DNA from: Chloroflexota bacterium
GTDB taxonomy: Bacteria; Chloroflexota; Anaerolineae; Anaerolineales; VGOW01
Length of the DNA stretch: 6,173 nt
Assembly (NCBI GenBank): GCA_016215145.1
Contig: JACRLA010000470.1
Location: forward strand, 1-6,173
Reading direction: 5' to 3'
Every line of letters begins with the position of its first letter. Within the stretch, counting starts at the first letter, position 1. A program made the translations under genes and the position numbers. The notes beneath the pieces are model-generated. The model was not told where the DNA came from. It searched no databases and worked only from the letters and a program-made list of their open reading frames with translations. This document shows, piece after piece, positions 1-5,026 of this stretch.

Positions 1-1
1 C

Positions 2-433
2 AACTCAACGGAATTTGATCAGACCACGCACGCCATCATTGATCTCATGCCCGATCAGCGCGACATCACGGCGATGGGCGGCACGATGCGGCTGGGCATC
101 TATCCCTGCAAACTTGTGGCGGGATCCAAAGCGGCAGCCGCCTACGGTGACGCCGACTCCGTTAATGAACGCCATCGTCACCGCTTTGAGTTTAATAATT
201 CGTATCGTGAAGTGTTGGGTGAAAAAGGTTTAGCCTTTTCCGGTTTGTCACCCGATGGTCGTTTGGTGGAGATCGCCGAGATGAAAGATCATCCGTTCAT
301 GGTCGGCAGTCAGTTCCATCCAGAATTTCAGTCGCGCCCCAATCGTCCGCATCCGTTGTTCAAAGCCTTCATCGCCGCTTGTGCCGATTTTGCGGGTGAG
401 AGGATTAAATCGCAAGTGGAAGTGAGGAGATGA
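2..433 (+). CDS. pyrG: CTP synthase, C-terminal part of the glutaminase domain (5' end outside window)
   Basis: The last 143 codons of CTP synthase, which aminates UTP to CTP using ATP and ammonia released from glutamine in the cytoplasm. The frame is open from base 2 and reads NSTEFD, then GGTMRLG, ERHRHRFEFNN, SGLSPDGRLVEI and QFHPEFQSRP, the ordered signature of the class I glutamine amidotransferase half of PyrG. The His and Glu of the catalytic triad are in QFHPEF (codons 317-319 and 323-325); the nucleophilic Cys and the whole synthetase domain lie upstream of the window. The ATG at 47 is internal, not a start, because family-typical sequence continues upstream of it. The end (TGA at 431-433) is at the usual place, shortly after the PHPLFKAFIAA helix. 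Assignment is secure from motifs; nothing looks damaged. Confidence 0.97.
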   Translation, partial: NSTEFDQTTHAIIDLMPDQRDITAMGGTMRLGIYPCKLVAGSKAAAAYGDADSVNERHRHRFEFNNSYREVLGEKGLAFSGLSPDGRLVEIAEMKDHPFMVGSQFHPEFQSRPNRPHPLFKAFIAACADFAGERIKSQVEVRR

Positions 434-435
434 AT

Positions 436-474
436 CACAGACACCGAGTGTTATGGAAACACTCGGTGTCTGTG
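436..474. repeat. Hairpin: perfect 17-bp inverted repeat behind pyrG
   Basis: Arm CACAGACACCGAGTGTT (436-452) is perfectly complementary to 458-474, with a 5-nt loop. It starts two bases after the pyrG stop codon. No T-run follows, so it is not a canonical intrinsic terminator by itself. It may protect the 3' end of the pyrG mRNA, or be a copy of a dispersed intergenic repeat. Confidence 0.8.
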
Positions 475-494
475 TGGAAGTAAGACGATAAAAC

Positions 495-523
495 AAAAAG
501 AGACTCTGCGGAGTCTCTTTTTT
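495..523. terminator. Bidirectional intrinsic terminator after pyrG
   Basis: GAGACTC (500-506) pairs with GAGTCTC (511-517) around a TGCG loop. Five A's precede the left arm and six T's (518-523) follow the right arm, so the stem extends to 12 bp and has a U-tract on either strand. It should stop pyrG transcription and insulate the marR promoter that begins 33 bases downstream. Confidence 0.85.
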
Positions 524-555
524 GTTTTGGTTCAACGTTTGAGTTGAGGCGCATA

Positions 556-584
556 TTGACAAGTCTTAAAAATAAGTGTATATA
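556..584 (+). promoter_or_regulatory. Sigma-70-type promoter of the marR gene
   Basis: A consensus -35 TTGACA (556-561), a 17-bp spacer, and -10 TATATA (579-584; 5 of 6 matches to TATAAT). The expected start of transcription, about 6-8 bases past the -10, is at roughly 590-592, immediately before the ATG at 593. The -10 lies wholly inside the palindrome at 576-587. Confidence 0.8.
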
Positions 585-587
585 CAC
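576..587. promoter_or_regulatory. Putative MarR operator (perfect 12-bp palindrome)
   Basis: GTGTATATACAC is a perfect palindrome covering the -10 hexamer of the only good promoter upstream of a MarR-family gene. Such proteins are dimers that commonly bind palindromes over their own promoter and block polymerase. Assignment as the site of this particular regulator is inference, supported by a partial second copy (1107-1119) before the next gene. Confidence 0.65.
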
Positions 588-592
588 CCATT

Positions 593-1063
593 ATGTTCAA
601 AGCAATGCCAAAAGAAAACCTTTACGAATTTGCCCGTCAAGCAATTCCCTGCGTAGGCTTTAATACCCGACGCGCCACTCGTCTCATAACACAGTATTAC
701 GATAAAGCACTGGCTCCGGCCGATCTTCGCTCTACACAGTATTCATTACTCAGCGCGTTATCCATGACGGATGAAGTGACTATGCAGGATCTGGCATTTG
801 TGCTGGCAATGGATCGTACAACTCTCACTCGCAATTTGAGTCCTCTCTTAAAAAAGGGATGGATCAAAGTGTCAGTTGGAGGTGATCGTCGTGCTCGTCC
901 GATTAGGATTACTTCAAAAGGGAAAACGGTTCTTGAAAATGCCCTTCCCTTTTGGGAAAAGGCGCAATCTCATATCCTAGACAATTTAGGAGATTCCAAG
1001 TGGGATCAAATTATGAAAGGGCTTCATAAAATCTCGATGATCGTTGAAGAAAACCCACTTTAA
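593..1063 (+). CDS. MarR-family winged helix-turn-helix transcriptional regulator
   Basis: A 156-residue protein, typical MarR length. Residues about 14-42 form the N-terminal dimerisation helix (FNTRRATRLITQYYDKAL). Residues about 46-90 form the HTH, with MDRTTLTRNLSPLLKKGW (73-90) as recognition helix. Residues about 91-107 form the wing, with the DRRARPI segment that fits the family's wing D-x-R motif. The remaining C-terminal helices complete the dimer interface. One cysteine (C20) sits just before the first helix; N-terminal cysteines sense oxidants in OhrR-type MarRs, but a redox role here is speculation. ATG 593 has no Shine-Dalgarno and lies on the predicted transcription start, so the mRNA may be leaderless; ATG 605 (residue 5) is the alternative start and also lacks a Shine-Dalgarno. 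The palindrome over its promoter suggests autorepression. The likely partner is the hydrolase downstream. Family is certain, ligand unknown. Confidence 0.92.
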   Translation: MFKAMPKENLYEFARQAIPCVGFNTRRATRLITQYYDKALAPADLRSTQYSLLSALSMTDEVTMQDLAFVLAMDRTTLTRNLSPLLKKGWIKVSVGGDRRARPIRITSKGKTVLENALPFWEKAQSHILDNLGDSKWDQIMKGLHKISMIVEENPL

Positions 1064-1071
1064 TTGCCATC

Positions 1072-1097
1072 TCTCTCCCTTCGGAGAGAAATTTTTT
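1072..1097 (+). terminator. Likely intrinsic terminator between marR and the hydrolase gene
   Basis: TCTCTCC (1072-1078) pairs with GGAGAGA (1083-1089) around a CTTC loop, then AA and six T's (1092-1097). The stem is only 7 bp, so termination may be partial. If it works, the hydrolase needs its own promoter, or is reached by readthrough. Confidence 0.65.
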
Positions 1098-1106
1098 ATC
1101 ACAACA

Positions 1107-1119
1107 TATATACACACAT
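1107..1119. promoter_or_regulatory. Second, partial copy of the putative MarR operator
   Basis: TATATACACACAT here matches TATATACACCCAT (579-591) of the marR operator/promoter at 12 of 13 bases. The left half of the palindrome (GTG) is not kept; it reads ACA, so the site is asymmetric. I see no convincing -35 at the right distance. It could be a weaker operator placed 20 bases ahead of the hydrolase start. Confidence 0.45.
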
Positions 1120-1139
1120 AAATAAAATCAGGAGCAGAC

Positions 1140-2009
1140 ATGAAAAACGTAACACGACCCGGCTGGCTGGACGAAAAAGAATATCCTTTCAAATCCCATT
1201 TCTTTTCAACACCATATGGGGATATGCACTATGTGGATGAGGGAACTGGTGACCCGATTGTTTTTGTGGCGGGGAATCCTTCTTGGTCATTTGAAGCAAG
1301 GAACGTGATCAAAGCCCTTTCAGGGCGGTATCGTTGTATTGCCGTAGATCACCTTGGCTTTGGATTTTCCGATAAACCCTTGGACTATTCTTATCTACCG
1401 CAAGACCACGCAAAGAATCTGGAAGCCTTGCTGGAATCTCTCAAGTTGGAACGGATCACGTTTGTCGTCGGCGACTGGGGCGGTCCCATCGGCTTATCCT
1501 ACGCTATTCGCCATCCAGAAAAAGTAAAATCCGTCGTCATTACAAACACGTTTCTCTGGTCTGTGCGTAACGATCTTTACTATCGGGCATTCAGCGGATT
1601 TATGGGGGGACCCGTAGGACGCTGGCTGATCCGAAGGCAAAACTATTTTGCCCAAAATATTATGTATATGGCATATGGAGATAAATCAAAGCTCACCACG
1701 CACATCCACAAACACTACCTCGAACAGTTTCCTAATCCTGAAGAACGAAAAGGCAATTGGGTTTTCCCTGCACAGATCATAGGCGCTTCCGACTGGCTCG
1801 AATCACTTTGGAATCAACGGCACGTCTTAAACGAAAAAATTGCCGTCATCATCTGGGGCGGGAAAGATATTGCCTTTCGGGAAAAGGAATTGAAGACATG
1901 GATGAGCGCTTTTCCAAAAGCGAAGGTGATGCGTTTTCCGAACTCGGGGCATTACATTCCCGAAGAAAATCCCACTGAGCTGGCAGAGGCGATCCAAAAT
2001 ATAGAGTGA
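1140..2009 (+). CDS. Alpha/beta-fold hydrolase with haloalkane-dehalogenase-type active site
   Basis: A 289-residue protein, the usual length for haloalkane dehalogenases and related alpha/beta hydrolases, with no signal peptide, so cytoplasmic. GNPSWSF (45-51) is the oxyanion loop; VVGDWGG (109-115) is the nucleophile elbow with Asp112 instead of Ser; a cap domain lies about 140-215; GGKD (240-243) supplies a probable catalytic acid Asp243; NSGHYIPEENP (268-278) holds catalytic His271. Asn46 and Trp113 sit where dehalogenases hold the halide. Asp-His-Asp plus Asn-Trp is the pentad described for HLD subfamily III. The usual His before GNP is Ala44 (GCG, 1269-1271). AGGAG (1130-1134), five bases before ATG 1140, fixes the start. 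Dehalogenase chemistry is inferred from residues; an epoxide hydrolase or another Asp-nucleophile hydrolase remains possible. The MarR gene ahead suggests induction by its substrate. Confidence 0.88.
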   Translation: MKNVTRPGWLDEKEYPFKSHFFSTPYGDMHYVDEGTGDPIVFVAGNPSWSFEARNVIKALSGRYRCIAVDHLGFGFSDKPLDYSYLPQDHAKNLEALLESLKLERITFVVGDWGGPIGLSYAIRHPEKVKSVVITNTFLWSVRNDLYYRAFSGFMGGPVGRWLIRRQNYFAQNIMYMAYGDKSKLTTHIHKHYLEQFPNPEERKGNWVFPAQIIGASDWLESLWNQRHVLNEKIAVIIWGGKDIAFREKELKTWMSAFPKAKVMRFPNSGHYIPEENPTELAEAIQNIE

Positions 2010-2024
2010 GTCACCTTTTGGAGA

Positions 2025-2552
2025 TTGTTTAATAACAGTCCCGTGGAAGCAAAAACTCAGCAGAGTCTCCTCGCGGCAAAGTCACTGGCGCGTTTAGCAA
2101 TGTTATTTGAGCGGCCGCTAGCGTTAGATGCCGTCTTGAGTATTATGTGCGAGGAAACGTCGCTCCTGATGGGTGTTGATATTGTCAGTGTTTTATTGCC
2201 ATACAAGCAAGGCGAGTTGTTATACGCCGCCCCGCAGGGAGCGATTCCTTATTGTTTCGCTCGTACCAAAGAGACGTCGAAATTTTTCTACGCTGAGGTT
2301 TTGCGCCAAACAGGAACCGCCCGCGTTATCCCGAACACGCAGGTGTTTTCCCCGTTGCTCGGCGCACACATTTATTCCGAACTCAAGATTCACACCACAG
2401 TCGCCGCGGCGATTTTGTTCGGGAATGAGTTGATCGGCGTCTTGAGTGTTGGCGTGCGGAACACAGCGCGAGTTTTCGACGAAGCCGAATTCGCGCTGTT
2501 GCAAAGCGTAGCTAACCAAGCAGCACCGGCAATTGCCAACGCGCGGCTGTGA
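2025..2552 (+). CDS. Lone GAF-domain protein, probably truncated
   Basis: About 175 residues forming one GAF domain. The lead helix SLARLAMLFERPLALDAVL (20-38) is followed by a core ending in GNELIGVLSVGVRNTARVFDEAEFALLQSVANQAAPAIANARL, the typical closing strand and helix of signalling GAF domains that bind small ligands or chromophores. No output domain (kinase, GGDEF, cyclase) follows. The start is unsure: TTG 2025 is only one base from GGAG (2020-2023), GTG 2043 is too far from it, and ATG 2100 falls inside the lead helix. It begins 15 bases after the hydrolase stop, so it may be read from the same transcript. After the TGA (2550-2552) the frame carries on as EKAQRYWLP to a TAA, as if a longer protein had been cut. 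It could be a remnant. Domain call firm, function unknown. Confidence 0.72.
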   Translation: MFNNSPVEAKTQQSLLAAKSLARLAMLFERPLALDAVLSIMCEETSLLMGVDIVSVLLPYKQGELLYAAPQGAIPYCFARTKETSKFFYAEVLRQTGTARVIPNTQVFSPLLGAHIYSELKIHTTVAAAILFGNELIGVLSVGVRNTARVFDEAEFALLQSVANQAAPAIANARL

Positions 2553-2608
2553 GAGAAAGCCCAGCGTTACTGGTTGCCCTAAAAAAATCAACGCTTTGCA
2601 ATCGGCTA

Positions 2609-2617
2609 TGCTATAAT
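2609..2617 (+). promoter_or_regulatory. Extended -10 promoter for the 15-residue-repeat protein
   Basis: TGCTATAAT (2609-2617) is a perfect extended -10 (TGnTATAAT). The -35 is poor (TCAACG at 2588-2593, 18-bp spacer, 3 of 6), which extended -10 promoters tolerate. Transcription would start near 2624, giving a leader of about 39 bases. No strong terminator is visible between this gene and rplY, so it may also feed the genes downstream. Confidence 0.65.
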
Positions 2618-2662
2618 CTGCCCGCCCTCGTAAGAGAGTAATCCACGTTTGAAGTAAAGATC

Positions 2663-3142
2663 ATGACTGAATCCGTAGAAATCGCACAACCGGAAGTGGC
2701 GGCAGACGTAGTTCACTTGCATCAAAGCGCGGTGAGTGATGTTCGCGCTGAGTCGGCGCGGGTGAGTCAGAGCGCGGTGAATTGGGTGCAGGCGAATCAT
2801 TTAGAGGCAAGCGTTAGCGCGCTCAATATGGCGGATGCTGATACGATTGAGGTGGCTCAAAGTGCGGTGGTCGCCGCGCGCGGTGAGGCGGTTTCCGCGC
2901 GGCAAAGTGGGGTGGGCGTGGTGGTGGCTGACGCGGTGGAAGTCCACGCTTCGGGCGCGGGCGTCATCGTCGCCGAGAACGTGCAGATGAATCGCTCGCG
3001 ATCATTTGTGTTAATCGCCCGCAATGTTAATGGGCATGTAGAAACTGTGTTGGATGCACGCGGCGCGGTGCTGATGGGGCTATCAGCCGGAATCGCCGTT
3101 GGTGTAATTTTGTTCTTGCGCCTTTTGTGGCGCAGAAAATAG
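2663..3142 (+). CDS. Uncharacterised 15-residue-repeat (probable beta-solenoid) protein with C-terminal membrane anchor
   Basis: A 159-residue protein in two parts. Residues 21-125 are seven consecutive 15-residue units with no insertions: Ser is second in all seven (22, 37, 52, 67, 82, 97, 112), Ala (once Gly) is ninth, the tenth is mostly Asp/Glu/Asn, and positions 7, 12 and 14 are mainly small or hydrophobic. Residues 6-20 fit as a weaker eighth unit. Such regular alternation suggests a beta-solenoid. Residues 135-156 (AVLMGLSAGIAVGVILFLRLLW) are one hydrophobic helix followed by RRK, so the protein is probably tail-anchored. There is no signal peptide, which favours a cytosolic repeat domain, though the positive-inside rule would place the RRK tail inside and the repeats outside. 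ATG 2663 has only a weak Shine-Dalgarno (AAGTAAAG). I recall similar unnamed proteins in Chloroflexota but know of no assigned function; bactofilin-like or pentapeptide-like scaffolding is a structural analogy only. Confidence 0.82.
   Translation: MTESVEIAQPEVAADVVHLHQSAVSDVRAESARVSQSAVNWVQANHLEASVSALNMADADTIEVAQSAVVAARGEAVSARQSGVGVVVADAVEVHASGAGVIVAENVQMNRSRSFVLIARNVNGHVETVLDARGAVLMGLSAGIAVGVILFLRLLWRRK
2723..3037 (+). repeat. Seven in-phase 45-bp coding repeats (15 residues each)
   Basis: Units begin at 2723, 2768, 2813, 2858, 2903, 2948 and 2993. Protein-level starts are QSAV, QSAV, VSAL, QSAV, QSGV, ASGA and RSRS. The DNA has diverged far more than the protein pattern, so this is an old, selected repeat rather than a recent tandem duplication. 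Confidence 0.85.
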
Positions 3143-3150
3143 CTCTCCAC

Positions 3151-3178
3151 GTAGAGACGTTGCATGCAACGTCTCTAC
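3151..3178. repeat. 28-bp perfect palindrome upstream of rplY
   Basis: The half-site GTAGAGACGTTGCA (3151-3164) is followed directly by its exact reverse complement (3165-3178), with no loop. It lies between the repeat-protein gene and rplY and shares its ends and GCATGC centre with the palindrome at 4946-4973. It has no T-run, so termination is doubtful; a dispersed palindromic repeat is the better description. Confidence 0.85.
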
Positions 3179-3217
3179 ATTTGGTAAGAGCTAAATAGAA
3201 AAAGGAGATTTAAAAAA

Positions 3218-3967
3218 ATGGAAGCAACAAAGTTGACGGCTGAGCACCGAACGACCGTCAGAAAAGGGCTCGGCGCGCTACGCCGAAATGGTTTGCTGCC
3301 CGCCGTGATGTATAGCGCGGACAAACAACCGGTATCCCTACAGCTCAACAGCCGCGAGGCAAGCAAGACCATCAATCGTATTCAAGGCACGGTCTTGATT
3401 GACTTGGCGCTGAAGGACGCCACGCACAAAGCCTTGGTGCGCGAAGTGCAGCGCAACTTCATCACCGATGAAATTCTGCACGTAGATTTTTACGAAGTAG
3501 CGATGGATCGTTTGATGCGCGTGAAGATCCCCGTCCGTCTGGTCGGCAATGCTTACGCCGTCACGTCGCTCGGCGGCATCTTGGTGCGCGGTTTGCCGGA
3601 TATCGAAATTGAATGTTTGCCCGGCGATCTGGTCAGCGAAATTCGCGTGGACATGGAACCGTTGAAAGAAATTAACATGGCGCTGTCTGTCAACGACATC
3701 AAACTGCCGGAGAAGATCAAAATGATCTCGCACGGCGATGACATGATCGCTCGTGTGACCTACGCCTCACTCGAAGAGATCACCACCGAGAAGCCGGAAG
3801 TTGTGGCTGGCGAAGTGGAAGTTGTTGAGAAGGGTAAGAAACTTGAAGAAGGCGCCGAAGGTGAAGCCGCCACAGCGGCGAAGCCTGGTGCTGCGCCCGC
3901 GAAAGCTGGAGCCGCTCCGGCGAAAGCTGCCCCGGCTGCCGCTCCCGCAAAGGAGAAAAAGAAATAA
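3218..3967 (+). CDS. rplY: Large-subunit ribosomal protein bL25, CTC/TL5 type
   Basis: A 249-residue bL25 of the long general-stress (Ctc) type, which binds 5S rRNA in the large ribosomal subunit. Residues about 1-92 form the RNA-binding domain: TAEHRTTVRKGLGALRRNGLLPAVMYS, then VLIDLAL, ALVREVQRNFITDEILHVDFYEV. Residues about 96-187 form the CTC C-terminal beta domain: VKIPVRLVGNA, GGILVRGLPDIEIECLPGDLVSEIRVDMEPL, GDDMIARV. After a Glu-rich linker, the last roughly 35 residues are almost only Ala, Lys, Pro, Gly and Glu (AAPAKAGAAPAKAAPAAAPA, then KEKKK). Such basic disordered tails occur in bL25 and probably contact rRNA. AGGAG (3203-3207) ten bases before ATG 3218 supports the start. Its stop touches the mdh start codon, so the two are surely cotranscribed. 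I see no clear promoter of its own in 3143-3217. Confidence 0.96.
   Translation: MEATKLTAEHRTTVRKGLGALRRNGLLPAVMYSADKQPVSLQLNSREASKTINRIQGTVLIDLALKDATHKALVREVQRNFITDEILHVDFYEVAMDRLMRVKIPVRLVGNAYAVTSLGGILVRGLPDIEIECLPGDLVSEIRVDMEPLKEINMALSVNDIKLPEKIKMISHGDDMIARVTYASLEEITTEKPEVVAGEVEVVEKGKKLEEGAEGEAATAAKPGAAPAKAGAAPAKAAPAAAPAKEKKK
3949..3955 (+). promoter_or_regulatory. Ribosome binding site for mdh inside the end of rplY
   Basis: AAAGGAG lies within the last codons of rplY, 12 bases before the mdh ATG. Spacing is on the long side, so mdh translation probably relies in part on ribosomes finishing rplY at the adjoining TAA. Confidence 0.7.
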
Positions 3968-4900
3968 ATGCGTAAAGTTACTATTGTTGGCGCGGGCAAT
4001 GTCGGCGCGTCGTGCGCGTTGTGGCTTGCTCAACGCGGCATCTGCGACATTGTGTTAGTGGACGCTCCGATCGCCAAAACAATTCCTGTTGGTAAATCGT
4101 TGGACTTGCTTCAAGCCGGACCCATTGTGGGTTACAACTCGCGCATTCGCGGCAACGCCGATGGCAACTACGAAGGCACCGAGAATTCAGACATCATCGT
4201 CATGGCGGCGGGTTTGCCACGCAAGCCCGGCATGAGCCGTGAAGATCTGGTCGGCGCGAATCAGCAAGTGGTGACGGACGTGATCGCTAAAGCGATGCCT
4301 CTCTCTCCCAATGCAAATTGGATCGTCGTCACCAACCCGCTCGATACGATGACCTATCTCGCCCTCAAACAATCCAAACTGCCCAAGAACAAGGTCGTGG
4401 GGCAAGCCGGCATTTTGGATTCGGCGCGCTTCGCCGCATTTGTGGCGATGGAGTTGAACGTTGCGGTTGAGAACGTTCACACTGTTGTGTTAGGCGGACA
4501 TGGTGATGAGATGGTTCCGCTCACGCGCTACTCTACCGTCTTCGGCGTGCCGCTCACCGAGTGGATGTCCAAAGAAAAACTTGATGCGATTGTCGAGCGC
4601 ACGCGCAAGGGCGGCGGCGAGATCGTTAACTTGCTCGGCACCAGTGCTTACTATGCGCCCGGCGCGGCGTTGGCGAAGATGGCAGAAGCCATCTTGCTCG
4701 ATTCGAAATTGATCGTGCCATGTTCGACGTTACTCGAAGGCGAGTATGGACTCAAAGACGTGTGCTTCGGCGTGCCGGTTAAACTTGGCGCGAACGGAGT
4801 CGAGAAGATCATCGAACTCAAGCTGACCGACGACGAGAAAGCAATGGCGGATAAATCAGTCAAGATCATCCGCGAGACGATGGGTGCGTTGAAGTTTTAG
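3968..4900 (+). CDS. mdh: Malate dehydrogenase, NAD-dependent, LDH-like type
   Basis: A 310-residue cytoplasmic enzyme interconverting malate and oxaloacetate with NAD(H). The N-terminal Rossmann fold shows GAGNVG (8-13) and Asp32 at the end of the second strand, which favours NAD over NADP. The mobile loop GLPRKPGMSREDL (82-94) carries the Arg pair (Arg85, Arg91) that selects a dicarboxylate, separating it from lactate dehydrogenase. Other active-site residues are Asn123 (VTNPLD), the ILDSARF segment (149-155: Asp151, Arg154) and catalytic His178 in GGHGDEM. The later RTRKGGGEIVNLL and SAYYAPGAA segments are those of the tetrameric bacterial MDHs, notably Chloroflexus. ATG 3968 directly follows the rplY TAA. 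The downstream pckA uses its product oxaloacetate. Length and motifs are intact. Confidence 0.97.
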   Translation: MRKVTIVGAGNVGASCALWLAQRGICDIVLVDAPIAKTIPVGKSLDLLQAGPIVGYNSRIRGNADGNYEGTENSDIIVMAAGLPRKPGMSREDLVGANQQVVTDVIAKAMPLSPNANWIVVTNPLDTMTYLALKQSKLPKNKVVGQAGILDSARFAAFVAMELNVAVENVHTVVLGGHGDEMVPLTRYSTVFGVPLTEWMSKEKLDAIVERTRKGGGEIVNLLGTSAYYAPGAALAKMAEAILLDSKLIVPCSTLLEGEYGLKDVCFGVPVKLGANGVEKIIELKLTDDEKAMADKSVKIIRETMGALKF

Positions 4901-4912
4901 TGTTGAAGCACA

Positions 4913-4998
4913 GGTAGACGGGGACACAGGTAAACAGGAATACAGGTAGGGGCGAAGCATGCTTCGCCCCTACCTGTTTACTTTTCTACCCGTTTACC
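4913..4998. repeat. Composite inverted repeat between mdh and pckA
   Basis: The core 4942-4977 is a 36-bp perfect palindrome centred on GCATGC. Outside it, TAAACAGG (4931-4938) is complementary to CCTGTTTA (4973-4980), and GGTAGACGGG (4913-4922) pairs at 9 of 10 bases with CCCGTTTACC (4989-4998). The left side holds an extra AATACAGG and repeated CAGGTA words (4911, 4928 and 4944 onward). The inner 28 bp (4946-4973) belong to the same family as the palindrome at 3151-3178. It fills most of the 126-base gap. It has no T-run in the right position, so it is not a standard terminator, though the hairpin could attenuate readthrough into pckA. Confidence 0.85.
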
Positions 4999-5014
4999 AA
5001 AACTCTCTCTCACA

Positions 5015-5021
5015 AAAGGTG
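5015..5021 (+). promoter_or_regulatory. Ribosome binding site of pckA
   Basis: AAAGGTG, five bases before the ATG at 5027, matches the anti-Shine-Dalgarno in part and decides the start. No promoter is evident in 4901-5014, so pckA is probably read from upstream unless the palindrome region hides one. Confidence 0.6.
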
Positions 5022-5026
5022 TCACC

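Noticed and set aside
248..562. Antisense ORF of 104 codons across the end of pyrG
   Set aside because: It runs opposite strongly conserved pyrG codons, through both hairpins and into the marR promoter. Its translation resembles no family I know.
1123..1128. TAAAAT as a -10 for the hydrolase gene
   Set aside because: It would put the transcription start on or past the Shine-Dalgarno at 1130-1134, and no -35 is spaced correctly.
2563..2595. AGCGTT...AACGCT inverted repeat as a terminator after the GAF gene
   Set aside because: Only six-base arms with a 21-base loop and no T-run after the right arm.
2723..3037. Period-45 repeats as a CRISPR or recent tandem array
   Set aside because: The periodicity is in the protein pattern, units have no identical DNA repeats or spacers, and the frame is a single coding region.
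3151..3178. Palindrome as an intrinsic terminator
   Set aside because: No T-run follows on either strand and there is no loop; the related copy at 4946-4973 lacks one too.
3338..3733. Antisense ORF of 131 codons within rplY
   Set aside because: A shadow of the well-supported bL25 frame; its His/Gln/Asp-rich product is what reversing that frame would give.
3801..4058. Same-strand ORF overlapping the rplY tail and mdh start
   Set aside because: A frame-shifted reading of the Ala/Lys/Pro tail giving Arg/Lys/Leu/Pro-rich sequence; both true frames are certain here.
4187..4480. Antisense ORF of 97 codons inside mdh
   Set aside because: Lies opposite MDH active-site codons, with no start signals and no recognisable domain.
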